Below, one piece after another: positions 6,094 to 14,361 of a DNA stretch of 15,284 bases (positions within the stretch are counted from its first letter, which is position 1; each line of letters begins with the position of its first letter). The notes under the pieces are model-generated. The model was not told the DNA's origin, searched no databases, and worked only from the letters and a program-made list of their open reading frames with translations. The position numbers were made by a program, and so were the translations under genes. Origin of the DNA: Acidulodesulfobacterium sp021802425 (GTDB taxonomy: Bacteria > SZUA-79 > Acidulodesulfobacterales > Acidulodesulfobacteraceae); the NCBI GenBank assembly GCA_021802425.1, contig JAJZXJ010000024.1, positions 1-15,284 on the forward strand. Direction: 5' to 3'.

Positions 6094-7607
6094 ATGAATA
6101 AAATAAATTTTTCTTTGCTCGCTAAATTTTTTTTGTTTATTTTATCTATTTCGCTGGTTTTTATCGGTATTTTTTCTTTAAATGCTTATTCTTTTATTAC
6201 GACCGTAACCGTCCAACCGGGGGAAACGCTCGGTCAGATTGCGGACAGCCATAACACTACGGTTGCTTCCATAATGTCTTTTAACGGTCTTCATAACTAT
6301 ACGATATTTCCCGGCGAAAAGTTAAAAGTTGTTTCAAGCGGTTATAATCATTCCGCCTACCGCCCCGCCGTTACCTACGGCCATTACAAAGTGCAGTTTG
6401 GCGATACGCTGTCTTTTATAGCTCAAAAATACGGAACTTCCATTGCCAGGTTAAGAAAATTAAACGGCCTGTATTCCAATGTAATAAGGCAGGGGGCTGT
6501 TCTGGTAGTGCCTGNNNNNNNNNNNNNNNNNNNNNNNNNNNNNNNNNNNNNNNNNNNNNNNNNNNNNNNNNNNNNNNNNNNNNNNNNNNNNNNNNNNNNN
6601 NNNNNNNNNNNNNNAAAGTGCAGTTTGGCGATACGCTGTCTTTTATAGCTCAAAAATACGGAACTTCCATTGCCAGGTTAAGAAAATTAAACGGCCTGTA
6701 TTCCAATGTAATAAGGCAGGGGGCTGTTCTGGTAGTGCCTGTTCACGAAAATGCAAACCAAGCTCCGCCTGAGATTTCCGCTATCGTAACCGTCCAACCG
6801 GGGGAAACGCTCGGTCAGATTGCGGACAGCCATAACACTACGGTTGCTTCCATAATGTCTTTTAACGGTCTTCATAACTATACGATATTTCCCGGCGAAA
6901 AGTTAAAAGTTGTTTCAAGCGGTTATAATCATTCCGCCTACCGCCCCGCCGTTACCTACGGCCATTACAAAGTGCAGTTTGGCGATACGCTGTCTTTTAT
7001 AGCTCAAAAATACGGAACTTCCATTGCCAGGTTAAGAAAATTAAACGGCCTGTATTCCAATGTAATAAGGCAGGGGGCTGTTCTGGTAGTGCCTGAAAGT
7101 TATAGAACCGCTCAAATTAATAATAACGATAACGATAATAAATATAATTATTATAGGGTTGCGACTTTTCAAGTTTTAACCGGCAACAAAAATGTTAATA
7201 GCCATGGACATAACGCGGCTAAAAGAAACAATAATGTGAGTATCGGAGGAAAGATAGTCGATACCGCGTTTAGGTATAAAGGCGTTCCGTATGCCTGGGG
7301 CGGAACGACAAGAACCGGCATGGATTGTTCCGGTTTTGTTCAGCACGTATTTGCAAAGGATAACATACATCTTCCGAGGACGGCCCGCGAGCAATCAAGA
7401 TTAGGCAAATATATCCCTAAAAGCAGATTAAAGCCCGGAGACTTAATATTTTTCAGGACTTATGCTCCTTATATTTCGCATGTCGGGATTTACATAGGGC
7501 ATGGAAAATTTATTCAGGAAAATTCCGGCGCCGGTACGGTAACGATAACCAGCCTGTCAAACGAGTATTTTGAAAGAACTTACGCATTTGCTAAATCTAT
7601 TAAGTAG
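6094..7607 (+). CDS. LysM-repeat NlpC/P60 peptidoglycan hydrolase (split by an assembly gap)
   Basis: The ATG follows GAGGTGG (6077-6083). Residues 1 to about 32 are a signal peptide. The protein then carries LysM domains (VTVQPGETLGQIADSHNTTV and YKVQFGDTLSFIAQKYGTSI types) that bind peptidoglycan. It ends in an NlpC/P60 cysteine-peptidase domain with GVPYAWGG, DCSGF (catalytic Cys codon 7326-7328) and SHVGIYIG (His codon 7479-7481); this fold usually cuts stem peptides. The position of the third catalytic residue appears to be Gln/Glu (FIQENSG) rather than the common His, which the family tolerates. A 100-N run plus a 127-bp duplicated stretch interrupts the gene. Joining base 6514 directly to 6742 restores one frame of about 428 residues with four LysM domains. 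The lone visible pieces are 6094-6514 and 6615-7607. Confidence 0.85.
6204..6514 (+). repeat. 311-bp LysM-pair repeat, copy 1
   Basis: This stretch is identical base for base to 6785-7095 and encodes two consecutive LysM domains of different type. It ends exactly where the N-run starts, as expected when an assembler stops at a repeat boundary. Confidence 0.95.
6515..6614. other. Assembly gap, 100 Ns, inside the LysM repeat gene
   Basis: A 100-N placeholder that would break the reading frame. The 127 bp right after it (6615-6741) are identical to the 127 bp right before it (6388-6514), so the two contigs probably overlap and the gap is artificial. Confidence 0.95.
6785..7095 (+). repeat. 311-bp LysM-pair repeat, copy 2
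   Basis: An exact copy of 6204-6514, separated from the preceding LysM segment by a 43-bp linker (6742-6784) encoding an Ala/Pro-rich spacer. Repeat plus linker is 354 bp, or 118 codons, so whole units can be gained or lost without changing frame. Confidence 0.95.
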
Positions 7608-7677
7608 CAGATGTCAGGCAGCGCGCTTCTTATAGCGGCAATAAATTAACTAAATTTATAAATTAAAGGACATTATT

Positions 7678-8535
7678 ATGTTTAATTTTAACAACTGGCA
7701 TGCACCCGATCCGATAATATTTGTAGGACCGCTTCCTGTTCATTGGTACGGAATTTTGATAGGAATCGGCTTTGTTATCGGTATAGCGATAGCATATTTT
7801 AGGGCAAAATCCTGGGGCGAGGATCCCGAAAACATAATTAACATCATGGTATTTGCCATACCGATGTCGATTATTTTTGCGCGCTTTTATTATGTCGTAT
7901 TTGCATGGGGGTATTATGCAAAAAACATTATAAGCGTTTTTTATATATGGCAGGGCGGACTTGCGATATACGGCGGAGAAATAGGCGGACTTCTAACGCT
8001 TTATCTATATACTCGAATAAAAAAATTAAATATCTGGCGTTATATAGATATGCTGGCTCCAAGCCTTCTTTTAGGGCAGGCTATCGGCAGGTGGGGGAAT
8101 TTTATAGATCAGCAGGCCTTCGGTTATCCCGTTAAATGGGGGCTTCCTATCTCGAAGGCAATGCGCCCCGTAAACGCCTACACCCCAAAACATTTGATAT
8201 TTGGGTTATGGGGATACCCTTTTCAAACGGCTTATCCAAAGAACCTGACAATGTATGCCCACTTTGAACCATCTTTTTTTTACGAGTCTGTTCCGGATTT
8301 CTTTGGATTCATATTTTTGATGTGGCTTTCGAGAAAAAAACCTAAGGTTGCCGGAACGATACTTATAGGTTATTTAATTTGGTACGGAACGACCAGATTT
8401 TTTACGGAAGGCACAAGGATAGACAGTTTATGGTTAGGGAACAGCATCAGGGTTTCACAGGTGCTAAGCATGTTTGCCGTTATAATTTCGATAGCAGTCT
8501 TAATCTACAGGCATTATAAATATAAAGAATTATAA
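7678..8535 (+). CDS. lgt: Prolipoprotein diacylglyceryl transferase
   Basis: Lgt transfers a diacylglyceryl group from phosphatidylglycerol to the lipobox cysteine of prolipoproteins in the inner membrane. The 285-residue protein has about seven hydrophobic segments and the Lgt signature GRWGNFIDQQAFG (residues 137-149, Arg138). It also has the N-terminal PLPVHWYGILIGIGF, the FFYESVPD segment, and the late TRFFTEGTRID motif. In the E. coli enzyme HGG is conserved near residue 103; here the matching place reads YGG (Tyr98). The loop after the signature (about 152-200) is longer than in E. coli-type enzymes. An AAAGGA about 10 bp upstream supports the ATG. It lies 70 bp after the NlpC/P60 gene and 43 bp before the MazG-like gene, so co-transcription is plausible. 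The lipoprotein at 14318 is a likely client. Confidence 0.93.
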   Translation: MFNFNNWHAPDPIIFVGPLPVHWYGILIGIGFVIGIAIAYFRAKSWGEDPENIINIMVFAIPMSIIFARFYYVVFAWGYYAKNIISVFYIWQGGLAIYGGEIGGLLTLYLYTRIKKLNIWRYIDMLAPSLLLGQAIGRWGNFIDQQAFGYPVKWGLPISKAMRPVNAYTPKHLIFGLWGYPFQTAYPKNLTMYAHFEPSFFYESVPDFFGFIFLMWLSRKKPKVAGTILIGYLIWYGTTRFFTEGTRIDSLWLGNSIRVSQVLSMFAVIISIAVLIYRHYKYKEL

Positions 8536-8578
8536 TAAAATGAAAATGGTATAATAAAGAACAAAGGAAATTCGCAGA

Positions 8579-8959
8579 ATGGGAAGCTATTTAAAAAATG
8601 ATTCGCAGTCAACCGTTGCCGAATTGAAAGATGCGGTAAGGGAATTTTGCGAAAAGAGGGATTGGGACAGGTATCATAATGCGAAAGACCTTGCCATAGG
8701 CATAATAACCGAGGCATCGGAACTTTTAGAATTTTTTAGATTTAAAGATGACGCAGAAATACGGCTTTTAATGAATGATGACGAAAAACTTAAGGAAATC
8801 AGCCACGAATTAGCCGATATATTTTATTTTATATTGAGATTTTCTCAAAAATATGGCATCGATATTACAGAGTCGTTTGAAGCTAAAATGAAGGTAAACG
8901 AGGTAAAATACCCCGTAGATAAGGCATGGGGTTCCAATAAGAAATATAACGAATTTTAA
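8579..8959 (+). CDS. MazG-like nucleotide pyrophosphohydrolase
   Basis: The 126-residue protein matches the small all-alpha MazG/RS21-C6 family, which hydrolyses (d)NTPs to monophosphates and pyrophosphate to clean the nucleotide pool. The metal-binding pattern is visible as E45-x-x-E48 in IITEASELLEFF and E77-x-x-D80 in ISHELADI. Family landmarks include RDWDRYHNAKDLA near residue 27 and the ending KYPVDKAWGSNKKY. AAAGGA stands about 10 bp before the ATG. It closes the run hydrolase-lgt-mazG-like on this strand. The preferred nucleotide (dCTP-like substrates are common in this subfamily) cannot be read from the sequence. Confidence 0.87.
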   Translation: MGSYLKNDSQSTVAELKDAVREFCEKRDWDRYHNAKDLAIGIITEASELLEFFRFKDDAEIRLLMNDDEKLKEISHELADIFYFILRFSQKYGIDITESFEAKMKVNEVKYPVDKAWGSNKKYNEF

Positions 8960-9136
8960 AAAAATAGGCGCAGTATCAAAATTAAGCCTCCAAATTTATT
9001 TTGTTTCCCCTGCTTGCCGCTGCCGTCATTTCTTATCCGATAATATCATGTTAAATTTTCATTAATTATATATGCATATATGCAGTTTATCATTTCCGTA
9101 ACTGTTAAGCCGAATTCAAAAAAAGAAGAATATGAA

Positions 9137-9205
9137 ATGAGCGAGATTTGTTTATTTATGTATGCAATTTATGCCGGAATTAGGCTACCCGGGCTGAATT
9201 TATGA
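9137..9205 (+). CDS. Possible 22-residue leader ORF overlapping the rarA start
   Basis: An ATG at 9137 opens a 22-codon frame, starting MSEICLFMYAI, whose TGA overlaps the rarA start as ATGA. rarA itself has no visible Shine-Dalgarno, so re-initiation after this short frame could drive it. The upstream AAAAGAAGAA is only a weak ribosome site. Chance is a fair alternative. Confidence 0.25.
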   Translation: MSEICLFMYAIYAGIRLPGLNL

Positions 9206-10518
9206 GTTTTTTTAATGACAGCTATTTTTTACCGCCGCTTGCCGACAGGCTTAGACCTAAAGTCCTATCCGAATTTATCGGCCAGCCCCATCTTCTCGAC
9301 AAGGATAAGCCGTTAAGGAATATGCTGGGTTCCAAGTTTATCCGCTCGATGATACTCTGGGGGCCGCCGGGCTGCGGCAAGACCACTCTTGCCGGTATTA
9401 TATCAAATGCTTTTGATTACGAGTTTTACAGTATTTCTGCGGTTTCTACAGGCGTTAAGGAGTTAAGGGAATTTATAGACAAAGCCGATATTAGTTTTAA
9501 GCACTATAAAAAGCCCGTAATTCTTTTTATCGATGAAATCCACCGTTTTAACAAGTCTCAACAGGATTTACTTTTGCATTCTATCGAAGAAGGAAGCCTT
9601 ATATTAATTGGCGCAACTACGGAAAATCCGTCATTCGAAATAAACTCGCCAATTCTTTCGAGGGTATTGGTATTTACCCTGAATCCGTTATCCGAGGATG
9701 ATTTAAGCAAAATAATAGATAGGGCATTAAATACGGACGAAGTTCTGAAGAAAAAGAAGATTTTTATGGACAAAGAGGATATAAATACCCTGATACAATA
9801 TTCTGGAAGCGACGCCCGCATAATGTTAAACGCTCTTGAAATTGCGGTCAACCTTGCGAAGCCTTCCGAAAAGGGCGAGATAATATTGACCGAAAAGATT
9901 ATAGAAGAGGCATACCTCAGAAAGTCAAAATACGATAAAACGGGGGAGGAGCATTATAATACGATTTCGGCTTTCATTAAAAGCATAAGGGGGAGCGACC
10001 CGGATGGAGCGGTATTCTGGCTTGCAAAGATGCTGGATTCGGGAGAAGATATTAAATTTATCGCAAGAAGAATGATAATTTTGGCTTCCGAAGATGTCGG
10101 GAATGCCGAACCAGAAGGCTTAAATCTTGCCGTCAGCTGTTTTAATGCCGTTAATGTTATCGGTATGCCGGAAGCCCGCATTATTTTATCGCAGACCGCC
10201 GTTTATCTTGCAAGCTGTCCCAAGTCAAACGCAAGCTACCTTGCTATCGAGGAGGCTTTAAAAGATGTAAAAGACTTTCCCGGCGTTACCGTGCCGCTTC
10301 ATTTAAGAAATGCCCCGACAAAACTAATGAGAGATTTGGATTACCACAAAGGGTATAAATATGCCCATAATTTTGAAAACCATTTCGTAAAGCAGCCGTA
10401 TCTTCCGCCAGAGCTGTCTTCCCGAACTTATTACCGCCCCGAAGATATAGGAAGAGAGAAGGAGCTTAAGAACCGCCTTAAATTTTTATGGGGTAAGGAT
10501 AAAAATTATAAGGATTAA
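9202..10518 (+). CDS. rarA: Replication-associated recombination protein A (AAA+ ATPase)
   Basis: RarA (MgsA) is a clamp-loader-like AAA+ ATPase that acts at stalled replication forks with SSB and RecA. The 438-residue protein begins with the family segment PLADRLRPKVLSEFIGQPHLL. It has Walker A GPPGCGKT (54-61), Walker B LFIDEIHRF (D111, E112), and sensor 1 in GATTENPSFE (about 138-146). The C-terminal MgsA domain follows, with FIKSIRGSDPDGAVFWLAKML, EDVGNAEPEGL, and VPLHLRNAPTKLM near the end. The length is normal for RarA. The ATG at 9202 lacks a clear ribosome site but fits the family N-terminus, and it overlaps the stop of a possible leader ORF. It converges with kup, with 24 bp between their stops and no obvious shared terminator. 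Confidence 0.93.
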   Translation: MSFFNDSYFLPPLADRLRPKVLSEFIGQPHLLDKDKPLRNMLGSKFIRSMILWGPPGCGKTTLAGIISNAFDYEFYSISAVSTGVKELREFIDKADISFKHYKKPVILFIDEIHRFNKSQQDLLLHSIEEGSLILIGATTENPSFEINSPILSRVLVFTLNPLSEDDLSKIIDRALNTDEVLKKKKIFMDKEDINTLIQYSGSDARIMLNALEIAVNLAKPSEKGEIILTEKIIEEAYLRKSKYDKTGEEHYNTISAFIKSIRGSDPDGAVFWLAKMLDSGEDIKFIARRMIILASEDVGNAEPEGLNLAVSCFNAVNVIGMPEARIILSQTAVYLASCPKSNASYLAIEEALKDVKDFPGVTVPLHLRNAPTKLMRDLDYHKGYKYAHNFENHFVKQPYLPPELSSRTYYRPEDIGREKELKNRLKFLWGKDKNYKD

Positions 10519-10542
10519 GTATTTTTTTATATTTTCAAGTAT

Positions 10543-12414
10543 TCACATTTTAACCCTTACCATTACGCCATGCACTTTTTCGGCAGGAAGCTTATAAAAT
10601 CTTACAAAAGAGGGGGATAATTTCTTAATTAGGGCAAAAATCCTCCAGAGCGGGTTAGCGCTGACAATATCTTCAAAACCATAAAATATAACGGTTTCGT
10701 CGATATTGTACTGCTTTAATATCTCTTCCACATCGACCACTTCGGAATATCCCGCGCTTACGGCAAGCTGGCTGAGTCCCGGGGCTATGTCCCCTTTAAG
10801 CACATCGGTTATTCCGTAAGGTTTTTCGGTTCTTTCTATGGAAACAAATATGTTTTTTTCATACATTATATTATTATCAAACATTGTTTTGATAATATAC
10901 GGAGAGACCTTGTCGGAAAGGCTGGCAAAAAACAGGGATGTTCCTTTTAATTTGGTGAAATTACTATAACGATATTCATATTCTTTTAAAAACACTTTTA
11001 AATCCGTCATCTTATATACGCTATGCAGTTTTTTCTGCCCTTTTGTATATAGCATTATTGTAATGAACGGAATTGTTGCTATTATTAATGCAAAATAACC
11101 CCCTTCGGCAGTTTTATATAATAAATTGGAAGCCAAAAACATAATATCGGCGAATGTCGTTATAAGCGATATAAGCAGCATAAAGTATCTTTTTTTGTGA
11201 TAAAAATGCATATTTATTAAAATGCCCGTAAAGGTCATGGTTCCGCTGACGGCAAGACCGTAAGCCATAGCAAGGTTGTTGGATGTCCTGAACATTATTA
11301 TTGCCGTTAAAACGCTTATAAATAAAAACCAGTTTGCAAAGCTTATATATATTTGGGATTGTATTTCGCTGGACTTGTAATCTATTTTTAACAGGGGTAT
11401 GATTCTGTTGTTTATAAGCTGGTAAACGATGGAGAATATGCCGCTTATAACCGCCTGAGACGCTATAATCGTTGCTAAGATGCTTAAAATTAAAATAGGG
11501 AAGTAAAATAAATGGGACTGCGAATAAAGCATCTCGAAAAATGTATTCTTATCGGCTCTGTGGCTCAGTAAAAAAGCGCCCTGCCCGGTATAATTTAAAA
11601 CAAGCATAATAAATACGAAATACCATGCTTTAGTAATGGGTTCCCTTCCGATATGACCCATATCGGCATACAGGGCTTCGCCTCCGGTTGCCGAGAGGAT
11701 TACATCGGACAGCACGAATAAGGAAATAATGCCGTGGGAAATTAATCGGCTTGCGGAGATGTTTCCGTTAAATATAAAACTTAAAGCGTTATAAGGATTT
11801 ATAACCCTTAATAAAATTTCGGGCATGTACATTAACGACGCTAAACCCGAAGCGCCGATTACGACAAACCATAAGAGCATTACGGGGCTGAATATCTTTG
11901 CTATTTTTTCGGTTCCCTTATGCTGATACCAGAACAGGCCGACGGTAATTATTACGGCTATAAAAATAACGGTATCGGTTGTTACATTTTTAAAAACCGG
12001 TATTAAATTTATGCCTTCTACCGCGCTCAGAATACTTATGGCGGGAGTGATGACGGAATCGCCTATTAAAAGCGATAGCGCAATATATGATATTACGGAT
12101 ATAAATGCTATTTCTCTTGCCGATTTTGCATATTTTTCGATAATATTTTTAAGTATTATCGTTCCGCCTTCATTCCTTTCGCTTATACCCATGGCAAACC
12201 AGACATACTGGATTGTAACCAAAAGAATTAATGTCCATATTATGAGAGATATAACCCCGCATACATTTTCGCTTGTGACTTTAAGGTATGCAAAAATAAC
12301 GGCAATCGTATATATAGGGCTTGTCCCTATATCTCCAAATACAATGCCGAGGGCTTTTAGAGATTTATTTTCGGTTAAAACCTTTTTGGCTTTATCTAAG
12401 CTCAGGTTATTCAA
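10543..12414 (-). CDS. kup: Kup-family potassium uptake transporter
   Basis: Kup is an inner-membrane K+ importer, thought to be a K+/H+ symporter. The 623-residue length equals the usual Kup size. About twelve hydrophobic segments precede a hydrophilic C-terminal domain of roughly 110 residues. Motifs visible are ALGIVFGDIGTSPIYT near the N-terminus, ISERNEGG, SVITPAISILSAVEG, EALYADMGHIG and LNYTGQGAFLL, with FVRFYKLPAEKVHG at the C-terminus. The frame starts at a TTG (12412-12414) without a Shine-Dalgarno; no ATG lies between it and the conserved GDIGTSP, so the exact start is uncertain. Upstream lie a TATAAT box and a Pho-box-like repeat array shared with the divergent phosphoesterase gene. 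K+ import by Kup would suit a cell in acidic water, but that is inference. Confidence 0.92.
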   Translation of the reverse strand: MNNLSLDKAKKVLTENKSLKALGIVFGDIGTSPIYTIAVIFAYLKVTSENVCGVISLIIWTLILLVTIQYVWFAMGISERNEGGTIILKNIIEKYAKSAREIAFISVISYIALSLLIGDSVITPAISILSAVEGINLIPVFKNVTTDTVIFIAVIITVGLFWYQHKGTEKIAKIFSPVMLLWFVVIGASGLASLMYMPEILLRVINPYNALSFIFNGNISASRLISHGIISLFVLSDVILSATGGEALYADMGHIGREPITKAWYFVFIMLVLNYTGQGAFLLSHRADKNTFFEMLYSQSHLFYFPILILSILATIIASQAVISGIFSIVYQLINNRIIPLLKIDYKSSEIQSQIYISFANWFLFISVLTAIIMFRTSNNLAMAYGLAVSGTMTFTGILINMHFYHKKRYFMLLISLITTFADIMFLASNLLYKTAEGGYFALIIATIPFITIMLYTKGQKKLHSVYKMTDLKVFLKEYEYRYSNFTKLKGTSLFFASLSDKVSPYIIKTMFDNNIMYEKNIFVSIERTEKPYGITDVLKGDIAPGLSQLAVSAGYSEVVDVEEILKQYNIDETVIFYGFEDIVSANPLWRIFALIKKLSPSFVRFYKLPAEKVHGVMVRVKM

Positions 12415-12474
12415 AAATTTAAAATTAAAATGAAGTAATAGTTATGTTATCTTTTTAAAAAATTACAGGATATC

Positions 12475-12480
12475 ATTATA
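12475..12480 (-). promoter_or_regulatory. Candidate -10 box of kup
   Basis: TATAAT read on the minus strand, about 60 bp before the kup start. No TTGACA stands at the correct distance. Instead the nearest unit of the 11-bp repeat array lies about 12 bp upstream, the layout of activator-dependent promoters in which the activator site replaces the -35. Confidence 0.45.
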
Positions 12481-12489
12481 CACTAAAAT

Positions 12490-12541
12490 TATTACAAAAA
12501 TGTTACAAAAATGTAACAAAAATTAACAGAAATTTAACAGA
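12490..12541. promoter_or_regulatory. Pho-box-like array of five near-11-bp-spaced repeats
   Basis: Five ACA cores have their central C at 12495, 12506, 12517, 12527 and 12538, spaced 11, 11, 10 and 11 bp. The units read TTACAAAAATG twice, then TAACA-type units; the minus strand reads CTGTTA/TGTTAC repeats. PhoB and PhoP regulators bind direct repeats with this period (TGTCA or TTAACA types). The site lies between kup and a phosphoesterase gene, a typical target of phosphate-starvation control. Units 2 and 3 also form the palindrome TGTTAC-N6-GTAACA (12501-12518). The regulator is inferred from spacing and context only. Confidence 0.45.
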
Positions 12542-12568
12542 ATTGTAATAAAAAATCGGCGCCCGTGG

Positions 12569-12577
12569 TGCTATACT
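12569..12577 (+). promoter_or_regulatory. Candidate extended -10 promoter of the phosphoesterase gene
   Basis: TGCTATACT matches an extended -10 (TGnTATAAT, one mismatch) 66 bp before the chosen ATG at 12644. There is no clear -35. The Pho-box-like array ends about 30 bp upstream. Confidence 0.45.
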
Positions 12578-12643
12578 AATCTAAATTGTTATTTTAAAAA
12601 TGATATTGACCTGATGATTTTAACCTTTTATGGCGGAGGAGAT

Positions 12644-13810
12644 ATGAACAGAAGAGACTTTATAAAATTAACGGGATTAGGTTTTTTAGGCGGATTGGCT
12701 TTAGGCGGTTTTGAACTTAAAGATGCGGATGCTTTAGGCTCAGGTCAAAATAAATTTAAAAAGCCCGAGCATGTTGTCTTAATAATGCAGGAAAATAGAA
12801 GTTTCGACCACTATTTCGGCATGATGGATAAAACGATAAACGGGCAGCCCGAAATGGTCTTAGAGCTTGGAATAACCGACGGCATGGGCGGAAGTATTAA
12901 GCCCTACGATTTAGGATACAATTATAGAACCCCAGACCGGGTTGACCCCAACCATTCTTGGGAAGGGCTGCATACGATATACAATAACGGCAGGATGGAC
13001 GGGTATTTCTTAAACGGGATAAATCAGCCGATTGACGATTATAAGGCCATAATGGGCTATTACGATACCAAAAAGGCTTTATACCCTTATTATTTATACG
13101 CTTCCAACTTCACGCTGTGTCAGAACTATTTTCATTCGATTATGGCTCCGACCCAGCCAAACAGGCTTTATCAGATTGCAGGGCAATCGAACGGACATAT
13201 AACCGACGCCCCTCCAAAAAAACCTTACGAGTTTCCCACAATATTCAACAGGCTTGAAAAAGCAAAAATATCATGGAAAATATATGTGGAGGGCTGGCCG
13301 AATCCAAAAAAATATGTTCATCACTGGGTGCCGGTTATATGGTTCGAAAGTTTTATGAAGGATAAAAGGCTATGGAATAAGATCAGGCCGGCCAATGAGT
13401 ATGAAGGGGATATAAAAAATGGGACGCTCCCCAAGTTCAGCTGGCTTGTTCCTGATTTTAAAAATTCCGAGCACCCGCCGGCAGATGTTAAAACAGGCAT
13501 GCTTTATACCGTAAAACGGATTGAAGCTTTAAGAAAAAGCCGTCTGTTTTCGAAATCGGCAATATTTTTAAACTGGGATGAATGCGGCGGTTTCTATGAC
13601 CATGTCGTACCCCCTGTTGTCGATTACTACGGGCTTGGAATGAGGGTAGGATGCATAATTATTTCTCCGTTCGTTAAAAAGGGATATATCTCGAATGTCA
13701 GGCATGAGCATGCCTCGGTACTTAAATATGTAGAAAACCTATGGGGGCTTGATCCGCTGACGGACAGGGATAGGTACGCAAACGGGTTCGAGGATGCCTT
13801 TCTTTCGTAG
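12644..13810 (+). CDS. Tat-exported phosphoesterase (phospholipase C/acid phosphatase family)
   Basis: The ATG at 12644 is preferred over the in-frame ATG at 12614, because GGAGGAG (12635-12641) immediately precedes it and the product then starts with a twin-arginine signal, N-R-R-D-F-I-K, plus a hydrophobic stretch to about residue 22. The 388-residue protein belongs to the PF04185 family, which cleaves phosphoester bonds in phospholipids or other organic phosphates outside the cytoplasm. Family motifs are MQENRSFDHYFG (residues 49-59), NHSWEGLH (103-110), PTQPNRLYQIAGQS (169-182), WDECGGFYDHV (311-321) and RHEHASVLKYVE (353-364). Cys314 replaces the more usual His in the DE-GGFYDH motif. 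Whether it is phospholipase C or acid phosphatase cannot be decided. It faces kup across a shared regulatory region with a Pho-box-like array, so induction by phosphate shortage is plausible. Confidence 0.88.
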   Translation: MNRRDFIKLTGLGFLGGLALGGFELKDADALGSGQNKFKKPEHVVLIMQENRSFDHYFGMMDKTINGQPEMVLELGITDGMGGSIKPYDLGYNYRTPDRVDPNHSWEGLHTIYNNGRMDGYFLNGINQPIDDYKAIMGYYDTKKALYPYYLYASNFTLCQNYFHSIMAPTQPNRLYQIAGQSNGHITDAPPKKPYEFPTIFNRLEKAKISWKIYVEGWPNPKKYVHHWVPVIWFESFMKDKRLWNKIRPANEYEGDIKNGTLPKFSWLVPDFKNSEHPPADVKTGMLYTVKRIEALRKSRLFSKSAIFLNWDECGGFYDHVVPPVVDYYGLGMRVGCIIISPFVKKGYISNVRHEHASVLKYVENLWGLDPLTDRDRYANGFEDAFLS

Positions 13811-13881
13811 GTTAAATGTTTTTATAAAGATATGAAAAGATGTAAAAAATTAAGAATAAAAATAAAATGGAGGATATTATT

Positions 13882-14361
13882 ATGGATTTATATGTGGAGG
13901 AAAGCGGCATTGAATTACTAAAAAAAACGGAACTTATCTTAAAAGCGATTTTAGATGAAAAGAAAATGGACGAAAGTTATAAAAAAAGGATTAAGAAAAA
14001 AATTGCGATAGACCTCCAGATTGCCGTAAAGCATCTGGAGCTTTATACCGCCAAATGTAAACTTATAATTAAAGACAGTGAAGAAATTCAAGTAAATATT
14101 GATCTTGCGGAAAGTATTATTAAACTGTTGGAGGCTTCTTTGGGCACGGATAATTCGGAAAGATTCGAGGAATATTACAATACCGCATCAAACTTATTGT
14201 CCGATTTAAAAGATTTGGAAGAGGAGCAAGAAGAAGAATCCGAAAGAGAAGAAATTGGAGAAGAAGCCGAAGAAGAAACCGGAGATAAAGAATGGTTCAA
14301 GGAGGATGAAATAGAGTATGAAAAAGAAACCGACAGGAAAAACGGCGGGGCAGAACTTTAA
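13882..14361 (+). CDS. Acidic coiled-coil hypothetical protein
   Basis: I do not recognise a family. The ATG at 13882 is chosen over that at 13867 because GGAGGA (13869-13874) sits 7 bp before it. The 159-residue product has no signal peptide or membrane segment. Residues 1-110 are helical, with Lys-rich and Leu/Ile heptad-like stretches (KKTELILKAILDEKK, IAVKHLELYTAKCKLII). From about residue 112 it becomes a run dominated by Glu (LEEEQEEESEREEIGEEAEE), strongly acidic. This suggests a cytoplasmic helical protein with a charged, probably disordered tail, perhaps binding a basic partner. Its end overlaps the next gene by 44 bp in another frame, and that gene's ribosome site lies inside this one, so the two are probably translated together. 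Confidence 0.7.
   Translation: MDLYVEESGIELLKKTELILKAILDEKKMDESYKKRIKKKIAIDLQIAVKHLELYTAKCKLIIKDSEEIQVNIDLAESIIKLLEASLGTDNSERFEEYYNTASNLLSDLKDLEEEQEEESEREEIGEEAEEETGDKEWFKEDEIEYEKETDRKNGGAEL

Noticed and set aside
6094..6648. A 184-codon frame reading through the N-run to a stop at 6648
   Set aside because: The 100-N placeholder shifts the frame, so the last residues are translated in the wrong phase. The LysM frame resumes at 6615 in the frame of the NlpC/P60 domain.
6204..7095. Repeats considered as a CRISPR array
   Set aside because: The repeats are 311 bp, coding and in frame with LysM domains. The 11-bp array at 12490 is also far too short in unit length for CRISPR.
7905..8135. 76-codon frame inside lgt
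   Set aside because: It is out of frame within conserved Lgt sequence and has no independent support.
12011..12433. 140-codon plus-strand frame antisense to kup
   Set aside because: It mirrors the strongly conserved Kup N-terminus, has no family motif, and is explained by codon bias of the opposite strand.
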